A stretch of DNA of 48,352 nucleotides from Neobacillus terrae. Its GTDB lineage: Bacteria > Bacillota > Bacilli > Bacillales > Cytobacillaceae. Below, in pieces: positions 1 to 6,806 of this stretch. The first letter of the stretch is position 1. Each line of letters opens with the position of its first letter. The translations under genes and the position numbers were made by a program. The notes under the pieces were generated by a model. The model was not told the origin of the DNA, did no database searches, and worked only from the letters and a program-made list of their open reading frames with translations. The stretch spans positions 1-48,352 of the forward strand of contig NZ_JAAOEO010000026.1 in the NCBI RefSeq assembly GCF_011393025.1, written 5' to 3'.

Positions 1-33
1 AATTCCACTGCAAAATACCTCCTTTCTATATTG

Positions 34-93
34 GACTTGCTATATCATATGAAAGGAGATATTAAGTTGCTAGGGCACTCTACCATAAATTAG
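34..93 (+). pseudogene. Tyrosine recombinase C-terminal remnant
   Basis: The frame ending at the TAG at 91-93 reads ...YHMKGDIKLLGHSTIN, which matches the LGHSxI box near the active-site histidine of tyrosine recombinases. It stops before the catalytic tyrosine box (normally TTxxYTH) and has no start inside the window. It is a scrap of an integrase; the 5' part may lie left of the window. It is one of three integrase relics here. The match is short, so confidence is limited. Confidence 0.4.
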
Positions 94-129
94 ATTTAAA
101 CTAACAATTGAAGCATATAGACGGTTCTT

Positions 130-219
130 GTTGAAGTAACGGGGGCTTGAGTTGAAAATTCAGTTGCGGCGGCAGCTACTTTTTGTTGTTGATCGACTAA
201 CGGATCAGTTTAGTTGAAT
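130..219. repeat. Dispersed palindromic repeat, copy A
   Basis: The left arm (TTGAAGTAACGGGGGCTTGA, 131-150) and right arm (CGACTAACGGATCAGTTTAG, near 194-213) are partly inverted and enclose a short hairpin AGTTGC/GCAGCT at 162-177. The same arm-hairpin-arm plan recurs at 1051-1137, 3529-3611, 3803-3882, 4316-4375, 4601-4684 and 5178-5235. No coding capacity was seen. It is probably a small non-autonomous intergenic repeat. Confidence 0.6.
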
Positions 220-270
220 TAGGATAGGACAATTTAATGTTTCAATTATCCAATCGATTAAGAGACTTAA

Positions 271-306
271 ATAAAAAACTATACCCCTTAACAAAAGGGA
301 TATAGA
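271..306 (-). terminator. Terminator of the 349-792 gene
   Basis: On the minus strand CTATATCCCTT and AAGGGGTATAG form a stem of about 10 bp with a short loop, followed by TTTTTTATTT. It lies about 43 bases downstream of the minus-strand stop codon, so it is the natural terminator of that gene. Confidence 0.75.
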
Positions 307-348
307 ATAGCCTTACGATTATTAGAAGTCTAAGCTGTATTTGAACTA

Positions 349-792
349 TCAATCACGATCCCAGTCATCAGGAGCTACTGCTAAACCACTAAACGAGATT
401 GGTCCTACAACAGCTGCTTCTGTGCCTTTTGTAATATTTTCAGCGGTCACTTGATAAAGATGTGTTCCCTGTCCTACATTCATATCAATAGCTTGGATTG
501 TCACAATATAATTAACCTCTGATGTAGGATCCGATTCTACTCCCTCTTGAGCTCTAAAGATTTCTTTTCCATCACGAAAGATCTTAAATAAAACTTGTGA
601 TGTACCACTTACCCCTTGAACGCCTACTGTCGCAATTAATTCTACACTATTTTTATTTGCATTCCTTCGAGGTACAGTTATACGGATAGATGCTAGTACA
701 ATACGTTTAGGAGAATGAGGAATTGCAACTTGGTTATTATTGTTAACTTTACGAATTGGTTCTGTTGCTTGATAATCAATAATACGAAACAT
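349..792 (-). CDS. ExsF-like exosporium/coat-type hypothetical protein
   Basis: The protein has 147 residues. The start is set by a strong ribosome site (AAGGGGGTGAGATA) just before the ATG. No signal peptide or membrane segment is seen. From about residue 28 it is an alternating beta-strand pattern (SVELIATVGVQG, SQVLFKIFRDG, THLYQVTAENI) ending in VVGPISFSGLAV. That ending resembles the C-terminal jelly-roll of Bacillus exosporium basal proteins such as ExsF/BclB, which often end in a GP-TFSGLA-like strand. The role in the spore surface is inferred from that resemblance only. It is a single-gene unit with its own terminator. A phage or unrelated beta-sandwich protein cannot be excluded. Confidence 0.6.
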   Translation of the reverse strand: MFRIIDYQATEPIRKVNNNNQVAIPHSPKRIVLASIRITVPRRNANKNSVELIATVGVQGVSGTSQVLFKIFRDGKEIFRAQEGVESDPTSEVNYIVTIQAIDMNVGQGTHLYQVTAENITKGTEAAVVGPISFSGLAVAPDDWDRD

Positions 793-1050
793 TATCTCAC
801 CCCCTTGATTTTAATAGTATAAAGTATGTGGTTAAGTGATAGTTAGATTGGACAAACAGTTAAAAATATTAAGTTTTATTGCCTTAAAGGATAAAAAACT
901 TTCTTTTCCTAATATGTTTCTGCTGATGTTACAAAAAAATAAGCCCATTTGTAATATACAATAAAAAAGAAGAAATACTATTCAAATAACAATAGGGAAA
1001 TTTAGAGGTCAAAAGACGATTTACTAATAGTTGAAATTGTGAAGTATTAC
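793..1050. other. AT-rich intergenic region, no gene seen
   Basis: This stretch between the minus-strand ExsF-like gene and repeat copy B holds no convincing coding frame. It should include the minus-strand promoter of the ExsF-like gene, but no clear -35/-10 pair was picked out. Confidence 0.4.
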
Positions 1051-1137
1051 ACTAAAAGTAACGGGTGCTTATGTTTATTAAATGGGTCGCTGCGGCGACT
1101 CTTTTCTTGTTCCACTAAGGGGGCAGGTTAGCTTAAA
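1051..1137. repeat. Dispersed palindromic repeat, copy B
   Basis: Left arm AAGTAACGGGTGCTTATG, central hairpin GTCGC-TGCG-GCGAC (1086-1099) followed by TCTTTTCTTGTT, right arm CCACTAAGGGGGCAGGTTAG. This is one of the most complete copies. The hairpin plus T-rich tract could act as a weak terminator on the plus strand. It lies upstream of the glycine-rich gene. Confidence 0.65.
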
Positions 1138-1241
1138 AATTACCCTATCCGCATTTGTCATATAATATTTTAAGAATCAGGACGAATACCCAGGAATTTA
1201 TCCCCAATATGCATATTCTTAATGTAAGTTAAAGGAGGAGG

Positions 1242-1595
1242 ATGAAAGTGATTCTTAATTATAATGCTTATAGTCCAACATATGAAAGGATTGGTCATGG
1301 TCATGGTCCAGGGCATGGTCATGGTTTTGGTGGTCCAGGTATAGGTGCACCTGGTTCTGGCGTTGGTTTTGCTCCAGGTCTTGGTTTTGGCGGACCAGGC
1401 TCTGGTGCTGGTTTTGGTCCAGGTCTTGGTTTAGGTGGTCCAGGTATAGGGGCACCTGGTTCTGGTGTTGGTTTTGCTCCGGGTCTTGGTTTAGGTGGAC
1501 CAGGCTCTGGACTTGGTTATTATCCAGGTCTTGGTTTAGGTGGACCAGGTATTGGCGGATACCCTTACCCTTATTCATCGTACCCGTACCATTAA
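1242..1595 (+). CDS. Glycine-rich tandem-repeat protein
   Basis: The protein has 117 residues, with the start fixed by AAAGGAGGAGG directly upstream. After a short head (about 17 residues) comes a His-Gly segment (GHGHGPGHGHG). Then 20-residue units (GGPGIGAPGSGVGFAPGLG type) alternate with 15-residue units (GGPGSGxGxxPGLG), for about five units, and it ends in a Tyr/Pro/Ser tail (YPYPYSSYPYH). The DNA is itself a tandem repeat (about 1330-1560). The composition and Tyr-rich tail resemble spore-coat or exosporium structural proteins, which are often Gly/Tyr/His-rich. No enzyme motif or signal peptide is seen. The His-Gly head could bind metal. The function is not established, and the repeat number probably varies between strains. 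Confidence 0.7.
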   Translation: MKVILNYNAYSPTYERIGHGHGPGHGHGFGGPGIGAPGSGVGFAPGLGFGGPGSGAGFGPGLGLGGPGIGAPGSGVGFAPGLGLGGPGSGLGYYPGLGLGGPGIGGYPYPYSSYPYH

Positions 1596-1649
1596 CATTA
1601 TTAAAATTTGCGGATAAAAGAGTCCAATTAAGAAATACAACTTCTATTA

Positions 1650-1690
1650 CAGGGGGTTCTACAAGAGTAGAATCGCCTGTTTCTTGTTGG
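1650..1690 (+). terminator. Terminator-like hairpin after the glycine-rich gene
   Basis: CAGG...TTCTAC-AAGA-GTAGAA...CCTG forms a perfect inner 6-bp stem with an outer 4-bp extension, followed by TTTCTTGTT. The U-tract is weak. It could also be a degenerate member of the local repeat family. Confidence 0.5.
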
Positions 1691-1755
1691 GAATGGTGAA
1701 GGTTTTTGATTTATGGAAGAAGGAAACTGCATAATGAAAATTTGTACAGACAACC

Positions 1756-3201
1756 TTAATTTTTTAGATTTAAAAATTTGATAATATCTTCAACATGTTG
1801 CTCCTTTTGATAGTTTCTGTATAGGTTACTGGATAATCGAACAGGGTCACCAAAAAAATATCTTTCATACTGGGTTTGCCTTGTACCGAAGGAACTCATT
1901 GTAAGATCCCATGCCAAACGAAATAGTTTCACACGGTCCAAAGCATTCATACCATCTGCTTGAAGATATTGGTCGAGCTCTGGTCTAATTTCAGAACCAA
2001 AGGCGTTTTCTGTTGGTAAAGAAATCATTCCGCTTGCACCAATGGTTTGTATAATTTCGCTGAAACGAGGATAAACCTTTGGAAAAATGTTACTGGCGAC
2101 TTGTAATGGTATCATACTTGGACGCATATATCCCCATTGATCTAATTCAGCATCATTTTCTGCCTTTTCTAAGAGGGACTTCATGGTTTCAAGACCAATT
2201 ATGATTTCGGACAGTTTTTCATGAATATGTTGATATTCCCCAACATTAATCGTATTGACAAGTAGTATAGCCACTCCAAGAATAAACTCAGTTTTTACAA
2301 TCTGTCTGGTTACCACTTGATGATAGGCGAATTGGTAAAAAGAGCTTTCAGCCAGAAAATCGGTTGCTGCCTCTACATTGTCGTAATAAAATACCCGATC
2401 CCATGGTACCAATACATTGTCAAAGACAACAATTGAATCCATTTCTTCATATCTTGAACTTAAGGGATAATTAAAGGAAGATTCTCCCCCCACAAAAGAT
2501 TCCCTGCAGAAAAATTTTAATCCTTCCGTATTAGATGGAATGGAAAAGGCAAATGCCTCGCTGGGATCAAAAAACACTCTAGGAGCAGAAAAAACTAAAA
2601 CTTCATCCGTCAAACCACCTTGAGTGGCAAGCAAGCGGGCACCTTTTATCACCAGTCCTTTTTCATTTCGATCGATTACCTTCGCAGAAATGGGCTCATT
2701 GGTGAATCCCAAATACACTTGGGAACGATTTACTTGTGGGGTAATAAATGTATGAGTAAATGAGAGGTCGTTTTCCATAGCCCTTTCGTACAAGGCTTCA
2801 ATATTTTCAGGGAAACAATTTTCCCTACCATTTAAAATAGAGGCAGAGGAGGCAAAGCTCATCACTACAGTATTCATATAATCAGGACTTCTTCCCATCA
2901 TTCCATGTGTGTTTCTTGCCCAGTATTCCATCATCTTTCTTCTTCTCTTCAAATCTTCTTTTGTTTTTGGCTGCAGATAGGAAATCCCAATTGGTTCTTC
3001 TTTACCAGGTAAAAAGAAAGTCATCTCCCCTTTTAGAAAGGGGTCATTTTGTAAATCATAAAGGGAAGCTTTTGCCTTAAGAATTCCTTTAAAAGCAAGA
3101 TGCTCAGAAATTTCCCCCTTAATTTTTTCACCATCAAACCAAATTTCGTTTTCTAACTTATTTAAACGATCAATAAAATTTTTTCCGCTAATGGTTCCCA
3201 T
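1756..3201 (-). CDS. HpaB/YoaI-type flavin-dependent aromatic hydroxylase, oxygenase subunit
   Basis: The protein has 481 residues, the usual length for the 4-hydroxyphenylacetate 3-hydroxylase oxygenase family (HpaB, B. subtilis YoaI). Visible family landmarks are the N-terminal helical part with YWARNTHGMMGRSPDYMN (about residues 93-110), the central beta domain with HTFITPQVNRS and KVIDRNEKGLVIKGARLLAT (about 150-190), and the C-terminal helical domain with LVPWDRVF. Such enzymes use free FADH2 from a separate reductase to ortho-hydroxylate phenols; no reductase gene is adjacent. The true substrate is unknown, since the family also includes vinylacetyl-CoA-type and chlorophenol enzymes. 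It is apparently monocistronic and intact. Confidence 0.8.
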   Translation of the reverse strand: MGTISGKNFIDRLNKLENEIWFDGEKIKGEISEHLAFKGILKAKASLYDLQNDPFLKGEMTFFLPGKEEPIGISYLQPKTKEDLKRRRKMMEYWARNTHGMMGRSPDYMNTVVMSFASSASILNGRENCFPENIEALYERAMENDLSFTHTFITPQVNRSQVYLGFTNEPISAKVIDRNEKGLVIKGARLLATQGGLTDEVLVFSAPRVFFDPSEAFAFSIPSNTEGLKFFCRESFVGGESSFNYPLSSRYEEMDSIVVFDNVLVPWDRVFYYDNVEAATDFLAESSFYQFAYHQVVTRQIVKTEFILGVAILLVNTINVGEYQHIHEKLSEIIIGLETMKSLLEKAENDAELDQWGYMRPSMIPLQVASNIFPKVYPRFSEIIQTIGASGMISLPTENAFGSEIRPELDQYLQADGMNALDRVKLFRLAWDLTMSSFGTRQTQYERYFFGDPVRLSSNLYRNYQKEQHVEDIIKFLNLKN

Positions 3202-3491
3202 TTTTTATTCGCTCCCTTTGGTGAAACACCCCGAAAAATCGACTCGCTAAGCTAGTATCATCTTATTGGATAAGTTGGTTGTTTGTTCATAATGGAAAAG
3301 CCTTGTTTTAAATTAAGGAAAATGTACAATATACATCCTGAATTTGCTTTCTCCCATTAGGATGGTGGTAGGTGTGGTTTGATGTATTTTTCGTCCGCAT
3401 ACTTTCCTCAGAAAATTTTAATTAAAGAGCGCTTCCCTCCATAAATTTCTAAAAAATTTTGTAAAGAATGAGTCCAAAAGGAGAAAAATGA

Positions 3492-3569
3492 ATGTTTGGA
3501 TATGGTTATGGCGGATACGGCGGATGTTGCGAAGTAACGAGTGTTAGAGCTAAAGGTGAAGTTGGCTGA
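3492..3569 (+). CDS. Tiny Gly/Tyr-rich peptide, tail supplied by a repeat
   Basis: This is a 25-residue frame starting MFGYGYGGYGGCC with AAAGGAG about 8 bases upstream. The head resembles the small YjcZ-type sporulation peptides of Bacillus, which begin with Gly/Tyr runs followed by a membrane helix. Here the helix is absent: after the GGC the sequence enters repeat copy C, and the remaining 12 or so residues are encoded by the repeat. It is best read as a small coat or YjcZ-like gene truncated by the repeat. Confidence 0.35.
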   Translation: MFGYGYGGYGGCCEVTSVRAKGEVG

Positions 3570-3611
3570 TGCGATCTTTGGGGTTGTTTCTCTGACTAGG
3601 CAGGTTAGTAA
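3529..3611. repeat. Dispersed palindromic repeat, copy C (degenerate)
   Basis: Left arm GCGAAGTAACGAGTGTTAGAG and right arm TCTGACTAGGCAGGTTAGTA match copies A and B with substitutions; the central part is diverged and the hairpin is weak. It overlaps the 3' end of the small Gly/Tyr gene. Confidence 0.5.
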
Positions 3612-3678
3612 AACTTTAGTTCTCTAAATGCATATAGATACAAAAGGAAACTTTTTAGTTTAAATGAAGGTGAATGGA

Positions 3679-3879
3679 TTGAGTATAGCGGCTTGGTTTG
3701 GAGTAGGAATTGGGGTAGCAGCTACAATAGGTTTATTGGGAAAATCGAAAAGAAAAAATAAAAGGGTGCTTCTTCGAAATGAAGAAACACCCTTTTATTA
3801 TAACAGGTTGCAAGAGTTGAAGTTGAAGCTGCTGTTTTTGGCGGCTTTTCTTATTGAACTAATGGGCAGGTTAGTTTAA
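3679..3879 (+). CDS. Small single-pass membrane protein running into a terminator and repeat
   Basis: I prefer the TTG at 3679, because AAGGTG sits 6 bases before it; the in-frame ATG at 3664 has only a distant AGGA. Either way the protein opens with a hydrophobic segment (AAWFGVGIGVAATIGLLG) and a basic KSKRKNKR stretch, like a YtxH-type or phage-like small membrane protein. The frame then runs through a strong terminator hairpin (3760-3800) and into repeat copy D, which encodes the hydrophobic tail (LKLLFLAAFLIELMG). The original stop was probably before the repeat, so the C-terminus is likely acquired. The function is unknown. Confidence 0.35.
   Translation: MSIAAWFGVGIGVAATIGLLGKSKRKNKRVLLRNEETPFYYNRLQELKLKLLFLAAFLIELMGRLV
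3760..3800 (+). terminator. Strong hairpin terminator inside a small frame
   Basis: AAAAGGGTG-C-TTCTTC pairs with GAAGAA-A-CACCCTTTT around the loop GAAAT, followed by TTTTATTAT. The stem is about 15 bp with one internal mismatch. It sits within the coding frame of the small membrane protein, which argues that frame should have ended earlier. Confidence 0.65.
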
Positions 3880-3882
3880 TAA
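3803..3882. repeat. Dispersed palindromic repeat, copy D
   Basis: The left part is GTTGCAAGAGTTGAAGTTG, with the centre GCTGCTGTTTTTGGCGGCTTTTC. The right arm TTGAACTAATGGGCAGGTTA is followed by GTTTAATA and is nearly identical to the right arms of copies B and E. It encodes the last 20 or so residues of the 3679-3879 frame. Confidence 0.6.
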
Positions 3883-4044
3883 GACTAATAGTGTATTTTC
3901 ATTAAGTCGCCTGTTTTATTGATTATAGGATAAGCTCCGTGAAAGTAATGGTAAATAATGGATGCTACAGTCATCTCTGCATAAGCCATTGGCGTCGTGG
4001 GTAAAGGAAATAACACAGTCCAGAGCAAAAAAGGGTGGAGGGTA

Positions 4045-4317
4045 GTGAATAAAGAGCTATTTAAGTTATTGACAGATATACTGAGAGACATTGATCGGAT
4101 TAAATCATATCTTATACAAACGATAACAATACGTAATGATGGAATCAATTTGCAGGCAACAGAGAGAATCATTAAAAGGTTAGAACGCATTGCACAAGAA
4201 GCAGATGATGAATTAATTGATACACTTTTAAGAATCGAGCAAAATTTTGATTTAGAACAGGCGAAATACAGAATAACTAAGGCAGAATCGCAAGTCAGGA
4301 ATCAACCAAAAGATTGA
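4045..4317 (+). CDS. Small helical hypothetical protein
   Basis: The GTG at 4045 is preceded by GGTGGAGGG and gives about 90 residues beginning VNKELFKLLTDILRDID; an upstream in-frame GTG at 3997 would add 16 residues but has a poorer site. The protein is charged and predicted all-helical with heptad-like spacing (ERIIKRLERIAQEADDELIDTLLRIEQ written in part), suggesting a coiled coil. No transmembrane segment or known motif was recognised. It sits between repeat copies and ends just before copy E, whose hairpin may serve as its terminator. Confidence 0.5.
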   Translation: MNKELFKLLTDILRDIDRIKSYLIQTITIRNDGINLQATERIIKRLERIAQEADDELIDTLLRIEQNFDLEQAKYRITKAESQVRNQPKD

Positions 4318-4375
4318 AGTCGTCCTATAGGGCGGCTTATTTTATTGAACTAAAGGAGCAGGTTAGTGCAACAAG
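4316..4375. repeat. Dispersed palindromic repeat, copy E (right half)
   Basis: The hairpin GTCGTCC-TATA-GGGCGGC is followed by TTATTTTATTGAAC and the right arm TAAAGGAGCAGGTTAGTGCA. The left arm is missing or replaced by the upstream gene's end. The hairpin and T-rich tract could terminate the 4045-4317 gene. Confidence 0.6.
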
Positions 4376-4426
4376 GATTTTTATGGGGATAATATATGAA
4401 CTAACAATTGAGGAGAGATGAGATTA

Positions 4427-4597
4427 ATGTTATATGAGTTTGTTTTAACATTGGTTTTTACTTATGCAATAGTTACACCCATTAGTTTTGTAGTAAATAA
4501 ACTCTTATCAAACAGGTCAAAGAGAGGGAAAAAAGTTTACGGAATGCTTTTTGATCAAAGTTTATTAATTGCTATTCTCCTTACCTGGATTGTATAG
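4427..4597 (+). CDS. Small two-helix membrane protein
   Basis: This 56-residue frame has an AGGAG about 11 bases before the ATG; an in-frame ATG at 4418 lies too close to that site. The sequence has an N-terminal hydrophobic helix (FVLTLVFTYAIVTPISFVV), a basic loop (SNRSKRGKK) and a second hydrophobic C-terminal helix (LLIAILLTWIV). Repeat copy F directly follows, with a perfect hairpin and T-run that would terminate it. The family was not recognised; the hairpin-loop topology with a basic cytoplasmic loop is common among small Bacillus membrane peptides. Confidence 0.45.
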   Translation: MLYEFVLTLVFTYAIVTPISFVVNKLLSNRSKRGKKVYGMLFDQSLLIAILLTWIV

Positions 4598-4600
4598 ATA

Positions 4601-4684
4601 TTATTCGACTAACGGGGGCTTACGTTTATTAAGATGTTGCTAAGGCAGCATCTTTTTTCTTATATAACAAACGGAGCAGTATAG
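4601..4684. repeat. Dispersed palindromic repeat, copy F
   Basis: Left arm TTCGACTAACGGGGGCTTAC, hairpin AGATGTTGC-TAAG-GCAGCATCT with TTTTTTCTT, then the weaker right arm ACAAACGGAGCAGTATAG. The central hairpin plus T-run looks like a functional terminator for the upstream small membrane gene. Confidence 0.65.
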
Positions 4685-4743
4685 TGGAAGAAGGAATAAT
4701 TTCTTTTCGTAACGAATTACAAGTAAAAATGGTGGTGGTTTCG

Positions 4744-5135
4744 ATGGAAAATTATAGGAACAATGATGACCAAGAATTATACGATACAGTAATTGAGGAA
4801 TTCAGTATCAACCATCGTAAAAAAAGTATTACCTTCAAAAAATTAAAGCCTATATCTCGTAAGACGGATTTACCTATCTTGTAAAGAAAGGCACTTTTAA
4901 ACTTCAAAATGTTGTCTATGCTAATATTCCGTATGGTTTTGAATGGGATGAATGGAGTGAATTTTATCGTTCTGCGGTGTTAAACAAATCGAGTGTAATT
5001 GACAAGATATCTGCAAAAGTGAAGGAAAATAAAGCCATATGGCATATTTATTTAGGTATTGATTATGGTGTTAATTATAAAGAATTAGATATTGTTTGTT
5101 CTGATTACTATTTAACCTTAGAAGAACGAGAGTAA
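4744..5135 (+). pseudogene. Frameshifted hypothetical protein of about 130 residues
   Basis: The 5' part (MENYRNNDDQELYDTVIEEF...) is in one frame and closes at a TAA at 4882-4884. The 3' part (GFTYLVKKGTFKLQNVVYAN ... LDIVCSDYYLTLEERE) continues in another frame to the TAA at 5133-5135. The break lies near 4855-4870 (around CTCGTAAGACGG), and a single-base indel would restore one continuous protein. The acidic composition (EWDEWSEFY) and orphan setting resemble immunity-type or SMI1-like small proteins, but no motif proves that. A sequencing error is possible. Confidence 0.5.
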
Positions 5136-5177
5136 ATACTTCACGATGATTTTGATTGGCTATATGAAGGATAACCT

Positions 5178-5235
5178 TATTCAAGTAACGGGGGCGTTAG
5201 TTGAAGTCAGATATGGATGCTTCGATCCTATCTAT
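5178..5235. repeat. Dispersed palindromic repeat, copy G (left half)
   Basis: Left arm TTCAAGTAACGGGGGCGTTA followed by GTTGAAG and a hairpin GATA-GGAT-GCTTC-ATCC-TATC. No right arm was found. This marks the right edge of the repeat-rich zone. Confidence 0.55.
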
Positions 5236-5315
5236 AAACTATCTAATTTGATATTACAACTATTCCTTTGTTATAATAAACTGTTTATAACATATTGAGG
5301 AGGCACATTATTTTA

Positions 5316-5750
5316 ATGTCAATAGAAATAGGAAGTAAGGTTCAAGGGAAAGTAACTGGTATCACTAATTTTGGAGCATTCGTAGAATTACCTGGAGGAA
5401 CAACAGGTCTTGTGCATATCAGTGAAGTTGCTGATAGCTATGTAAAAGATGTAAATGATCATTTGAAAATTGGCGATATGGTTGATGTAAAAGTGTTAAG
5501 TGAGAAAGAAGGAAAGGTTGCCTTATCCATTAAGCAAACCATAGATAAACCTGAAAGGCAATCTTCTTACAAGCAACGTCCTCGCCCTGCTCAAGGAAGA
5601 GGGAATGATCTTTCTAAAGGAAACTTTAAACCAAGAGAAACCTTTGAAGATAAAATGTCTCAATTCTTAAAGAGAAGTGAAGAGAGCTTAACTTCTTTAA
5701 AACGTAATACTGAAGGAAAACGAGGTGGAAGAGGAGGAAGACGTGGTTAA
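5316..5750 (+). CDS. yugI: S1-domain RNA-binding protein, YugI (general stress protein 13) type
   Basis: The protein has 144 residues from the ATG at 5316, with GAGGAGGC about 11 bases upstream. Residues 1-75 form one S1 (OB-fold) domain: IGSKVQGKVTGITNFGAFVE, GLVHISEVA, IGDMVDVKVL and KVALSIKQ are the classic S1 strands. The rest is a basic, disordered RNA-binding tail (RPRPAQGRG; RGGRGGRRG at the end). B. subtilis YugI (GSP13) and its CvfD orthologs have this one-S1 layout and associate with ribosomes or act post-transcriptionally; the tail here is longer. It is monocistronic and intact. Confidence 0.85.
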   Translation: MSIEIGSKVQGKVTGITNFGAFVELPGGTTGLVHISEVADSYVKDVNDHLKIGDMVDVKVLSEKEGKVALSIKQTIDKPERQSSYKQRPRPAQGRGNDLSKGNFKPRETFEDKMSQFLKRSEESLTSLKRNTEGKRGGRGGRRG

Positions 5751-5883
5751 CTTGCTGCGTTTTCGTTTTCATTTTTTCATCATATAGGATAAAGGTGAGC
5801 CTATAATCCGGATATCCTTCTTTATTGTGTTGTCATGATTCTTTATGGTTACTAAGAAATAAGATAAACTTTTATTGTTAAAC

Positions 5884-5985
5884 ATGCAAAGAGATTTTAA
5901 AAAATCAAGAGAATTAGAAATACCTCAAGTGTTCTTAAAAGACCGTTTAGATAAGAAGAAAGTTCCAGAATTAAGGACTCAATGA
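5884..5985 (+). CDS. Possible 33-residue basic peptide
   Basis: This short frame begins MQRDFKKSRELEIPQVFLKD and is rich in Lys, Arg and Glu. It ends two bases before a perfect intrinsic terminator, which supports a real transcript. No good ribosome binding site precedes the ATG (upstream is TTTTATTGTTAAAC), so it may instead be the 3' scrap of a lost gene that kept its terminator. No family was recognised. Confidence 0.3.
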   Translation: MQRDFKKSRELEIPQVFLKDRLDKKKVPELRTQ

Positions 5986-5986
5986 C

Positions 5987-6026
5987 CAGGTGTATTACCA
6001 ACGACAGGTAATGCACCTGTTTTTTA
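5987..6026 (+). terminator. Strong intrinsic terminator
   Basis: CAGGTGTATTACC pairs with GGTAATGCACCTG (one mismatch) around the loop AACGACA and is followed by TTTTTT. It serves the 5884-5985 peptide or the yugI transcript. Confidence 0.8.
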
Positions 6027-6303
6027 TAATAAATTAATTACTCCGGAGTTTTCATGATGAAGTTCCTTTCGAAATTTACAATTAAACTCCCATGAAAATA
6101 AAAACTGAAAAAAGGCATACAAAATAGACCCAGAAAAACCAGTTTTTAAAAAGAGGCTGGGCCTCATAAAAGTTAGATATAAAATTAGTGGTACATGGCT
6201 TGGATTCAGGCCTTTCTCGTTGGAGTAAAATAAGTGCAGCTGGAGCAACAACCAGAATTAGGATTAATCTCCCATGAGTGCTATCCATCAAGGGTGTGAC
6301 AGT

Positions 6304-6565
6304 CGGTGGTACACCGTGGTAGTTGGAGTCAGACTAACGGATGGGCTGTAGGCACCATAGTTCAAAGACCTTCTTCTCCAGCATTAAACAGTATAGTCTG
6401 CACAGTCTATTTTCATTCTCTGTGGTGAATCGCTGATCTGTGCGATTCATGGATGCTAACCGGGGCTTTAGTACAACAACATTATATTTGTTGTTGTAGA
6501 TGAGGTCATTTGTTGTACATAAAAAGGATAGATAGAGCATATTTCTACTGTTCATCTATCCTTTT
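6304..6565. other. Non-coding stretch with four hairpins (possible structured RNA or IS end)
   Basis: Four stem-loops follow one another: CGGTG-GTA-CACCG (6304-6316), TGAATCG...CGATTCA (6426-6449), the perfect 10-bp TACAACAACA/TGTTGTTGTA (6472-6498), and the perfect 12-bp AAAAGGATAGAT/ATCTATCCTTTT (6522-6565). No frame has a ribosome site and family motif. Read on the minus strand it resembles the structured non-coding end of an insertion sequence of IS110 type, but no transposase is present, so this is only a suggestion. Confidence 0.35.
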
Positions 6566-6652
6566 AATTTATTCCTAATAATGTCTGACATTAAATATGA
6601 ATTAAATGTTTATTAGTGTTTTAGAAATATCTTAACTTTTTTGGGTTCTTTT

Positions 6653-6787
6653 TTATTTTCTAGCACTCCCCGATTTAACTGATTTCTTCTTGCAGGCATT
6701 GCAGACCCGGCCATACCCGGTCTTTAGTTTAGGATTATAAAAGTCTTGAAGATCTTTTAATTCCCCACACTTTTCGCATGATTTCAT
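6653..6787 (-). pseudogene. Zinc-ribbon module, probable detached C-terminus of the helicase gene
   Basis: This 44-residue frame begins MKSCEKCGELKDLQDFYN and has two CxxC pairs (CEKC and CNAC) about 23 residues apart, a typical zinc ribbon. It has no ribosome site. It starts in a run of 12 A's immediately downstream of the helicase/nuclease fragment's stop. Adding one base in the preceding T/A-rich stretch would fuse the two frames (...EVxKKSKKKKMKSCEKC...). I therefore read it as the C-terminal part of the same gene, cut off by a homopolymer slip. A free-standing small zinc protein is the alternative. Confidence 0.45.
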
Positions 6788-6806
6788 TTTTTTTTTTTCG
6801 ATTTTT

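Larger units (their letters stand above)
5751..6303. other. Gene-poor stretch with one possible peptide and hairpins
   Basis: Apart from the possible 33-residue peptide at 5884-5985 and its terminator, no credible coding frame is seen. A short perfect hairpin GAGGC-TG-GGCCTC lies at 6153-6165; on the minus strand it is followed by a T-run and could end a minus transcript. Frames on the minus strand across 6024-6291 are hydrophobic but lack ribosome sites and family motifs. Confidence 0.4.

Noticed and set aside
1330..1560. Regular repeats that could suggest a CRISPR array
   Set aside because: The units are translated in frame, have no unique spacers and no cas genes lie nearby.
1255..1578. 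Long minus-strand open frame opposite the glycine-rich gene
   Set aside because: It is an artefact of the tandem DNA repeat (Gln/Asn/His-rich mirror of Gly/Pro codons), with no ribosome site; the plus-strand frame has a strong one.
3885..4190. Minus-strand frame opposite the 4045-4317 gene
   Set aside because: The plus-strand frame has a better start signal and helical protein composition; the minus frame is a shadow.
6024..6291. Minus-strand hydrophobic open frames
   Set aside because: Two overlapping frames in different registers, no ribosome site, and they cross a hairpin; not supported as genes.
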